A stretch of DNA of 14,694 nucleotides from Amoebophilaceae bacterium (GTDB lineage Bacteria > Bacteroidota > Bacteroidia > Cytophagales > Amoebophilaceae), in the NCBI GenBank assembly GCA_023257955.1, contig JALRAY010000023.1, forward strand, positions 1-14,694. Reading direction: 5' to 3'. Within the stretch, counting starts at the first letter, position 1. Each line of letters starts with the position of its first letter. A program made the position numbers and the translations under genes. The notes under the pieces are model-generated. The model did not search any database. It was given only the letters and a program-made list of their open reading frames with translations, and was not told the origin of the DNA. Shown here one piece after another: positions 14,599 to 14,694 of the stretch.

Positions 14599-14694
14599 AA
14601 ATATTTTTGCTAGGCTTAAAAATTATCGTGCCATCGCTACCAGATACGATAAATTAAAACGAAATTACGCATCTATGGTGGCATTAGCATGTGC
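14576..14694 (+). pseudogene. C-terminal fragment of an IS5-type DDE transposase, runs off the window
   Basis: From about 14576 one frame encodes QTYAYQVENIFARLKNYR, followed by AIATRYDKLKRNYASMVALAC. This matches the C-terminal block of IS5-family transposases: VENFF..K..R.IATRYDKL..N....V.LAC, with the last catalytic Glu in VEN. The frame is open back only to a stop at 14513-14515, and the residues before QTYAY do not look like transposase. The catalytic N-terminal two thirds are therefore absent and the gene is a 5'-truncated remnant. Its 3' end lies beyond the window. It marks past IS activity next to era. Confidence 0.75.

Overview
The window most resembles a chromosome segment from a member of the Bacteroidota, probably a host-associated, reduced-genome lineage near Amoebophilus/Cardinium. 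The Bacteroidota placement rests on protein signatures: a Bacteroidota-type ParC, a DUF2851 protein, an LpoB/COG3014 lipoprotein pair, and a rhomboid with the long TM3-TM4 insertion. Start codons also lack clear Shine-Dalgarno sequences. The symbiont placement is weaker. It is inferred from AT-rich intergenic DNA, a lipoprotein gene broken by frameshifts, an orphan nuoAB pair, a shortened ParC and transposase debris. I did not run any database search.

Layout, left to right. 145-2253 (+) holds two envelope lipoproteins, an LpoB-like penicillin-binding-protein activator and a COG3014-like TPR lipoprotein. 2328-4300 (-) holds nuoA and nuoB, which overlap by 23 bp, followed by a rhomboid protease. 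4456-5358 (+) is an LpxL/HtrB-type acyltransferase, divergent from nuoA. 5628-6080 (+) is an orphan HsdR-N-like PD-(D/E)XK protein. A hairpin terminator separates it from a small minus-strand lipoprotein gene (6172-6422) that needs two single-base corrections to read through. rsmG (6503-7186, +) comes next, then an Ala-rich heptad-repeat lipoprotein (7432-8046, +) and about 450 bp of AT-rich DNA without a recognisable gene.

8495-10513 (+) is the topoisomerase IV A subunit with a short C-terminal domain. A tRNA-Val(GAC) (-) and an M20 amidohydrolase (-) follow. The 292-bp divergent region before the DUF2851 gene (12164-13480, +) carries two strong back-to-back hairpins. era (13496-14389, -) converges on the DUF2851 gene with 15 bp between them. 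The last 300 bp hold a hairpin, a short zinc-ribbon-like ORF and, in another frame, the C-terminal signature of an IS5-type DDE transposase running off the window.

Functionally the window is mostly housekeeping and envelope genes: cell-wall synthase activation, lipid acylation, respiration, rRNA modification and ribosome assembly, topology and peptide breakdown. I see no CRISPR array, prophage, toxin cluster or clear new multi-gene system. The points most worth checking are the twice-frameshifted lipoprotein, the paired hairpins between divergent genes, the split complex I pair, the truncated ParC and the nuclease-like motif in DUF2851.
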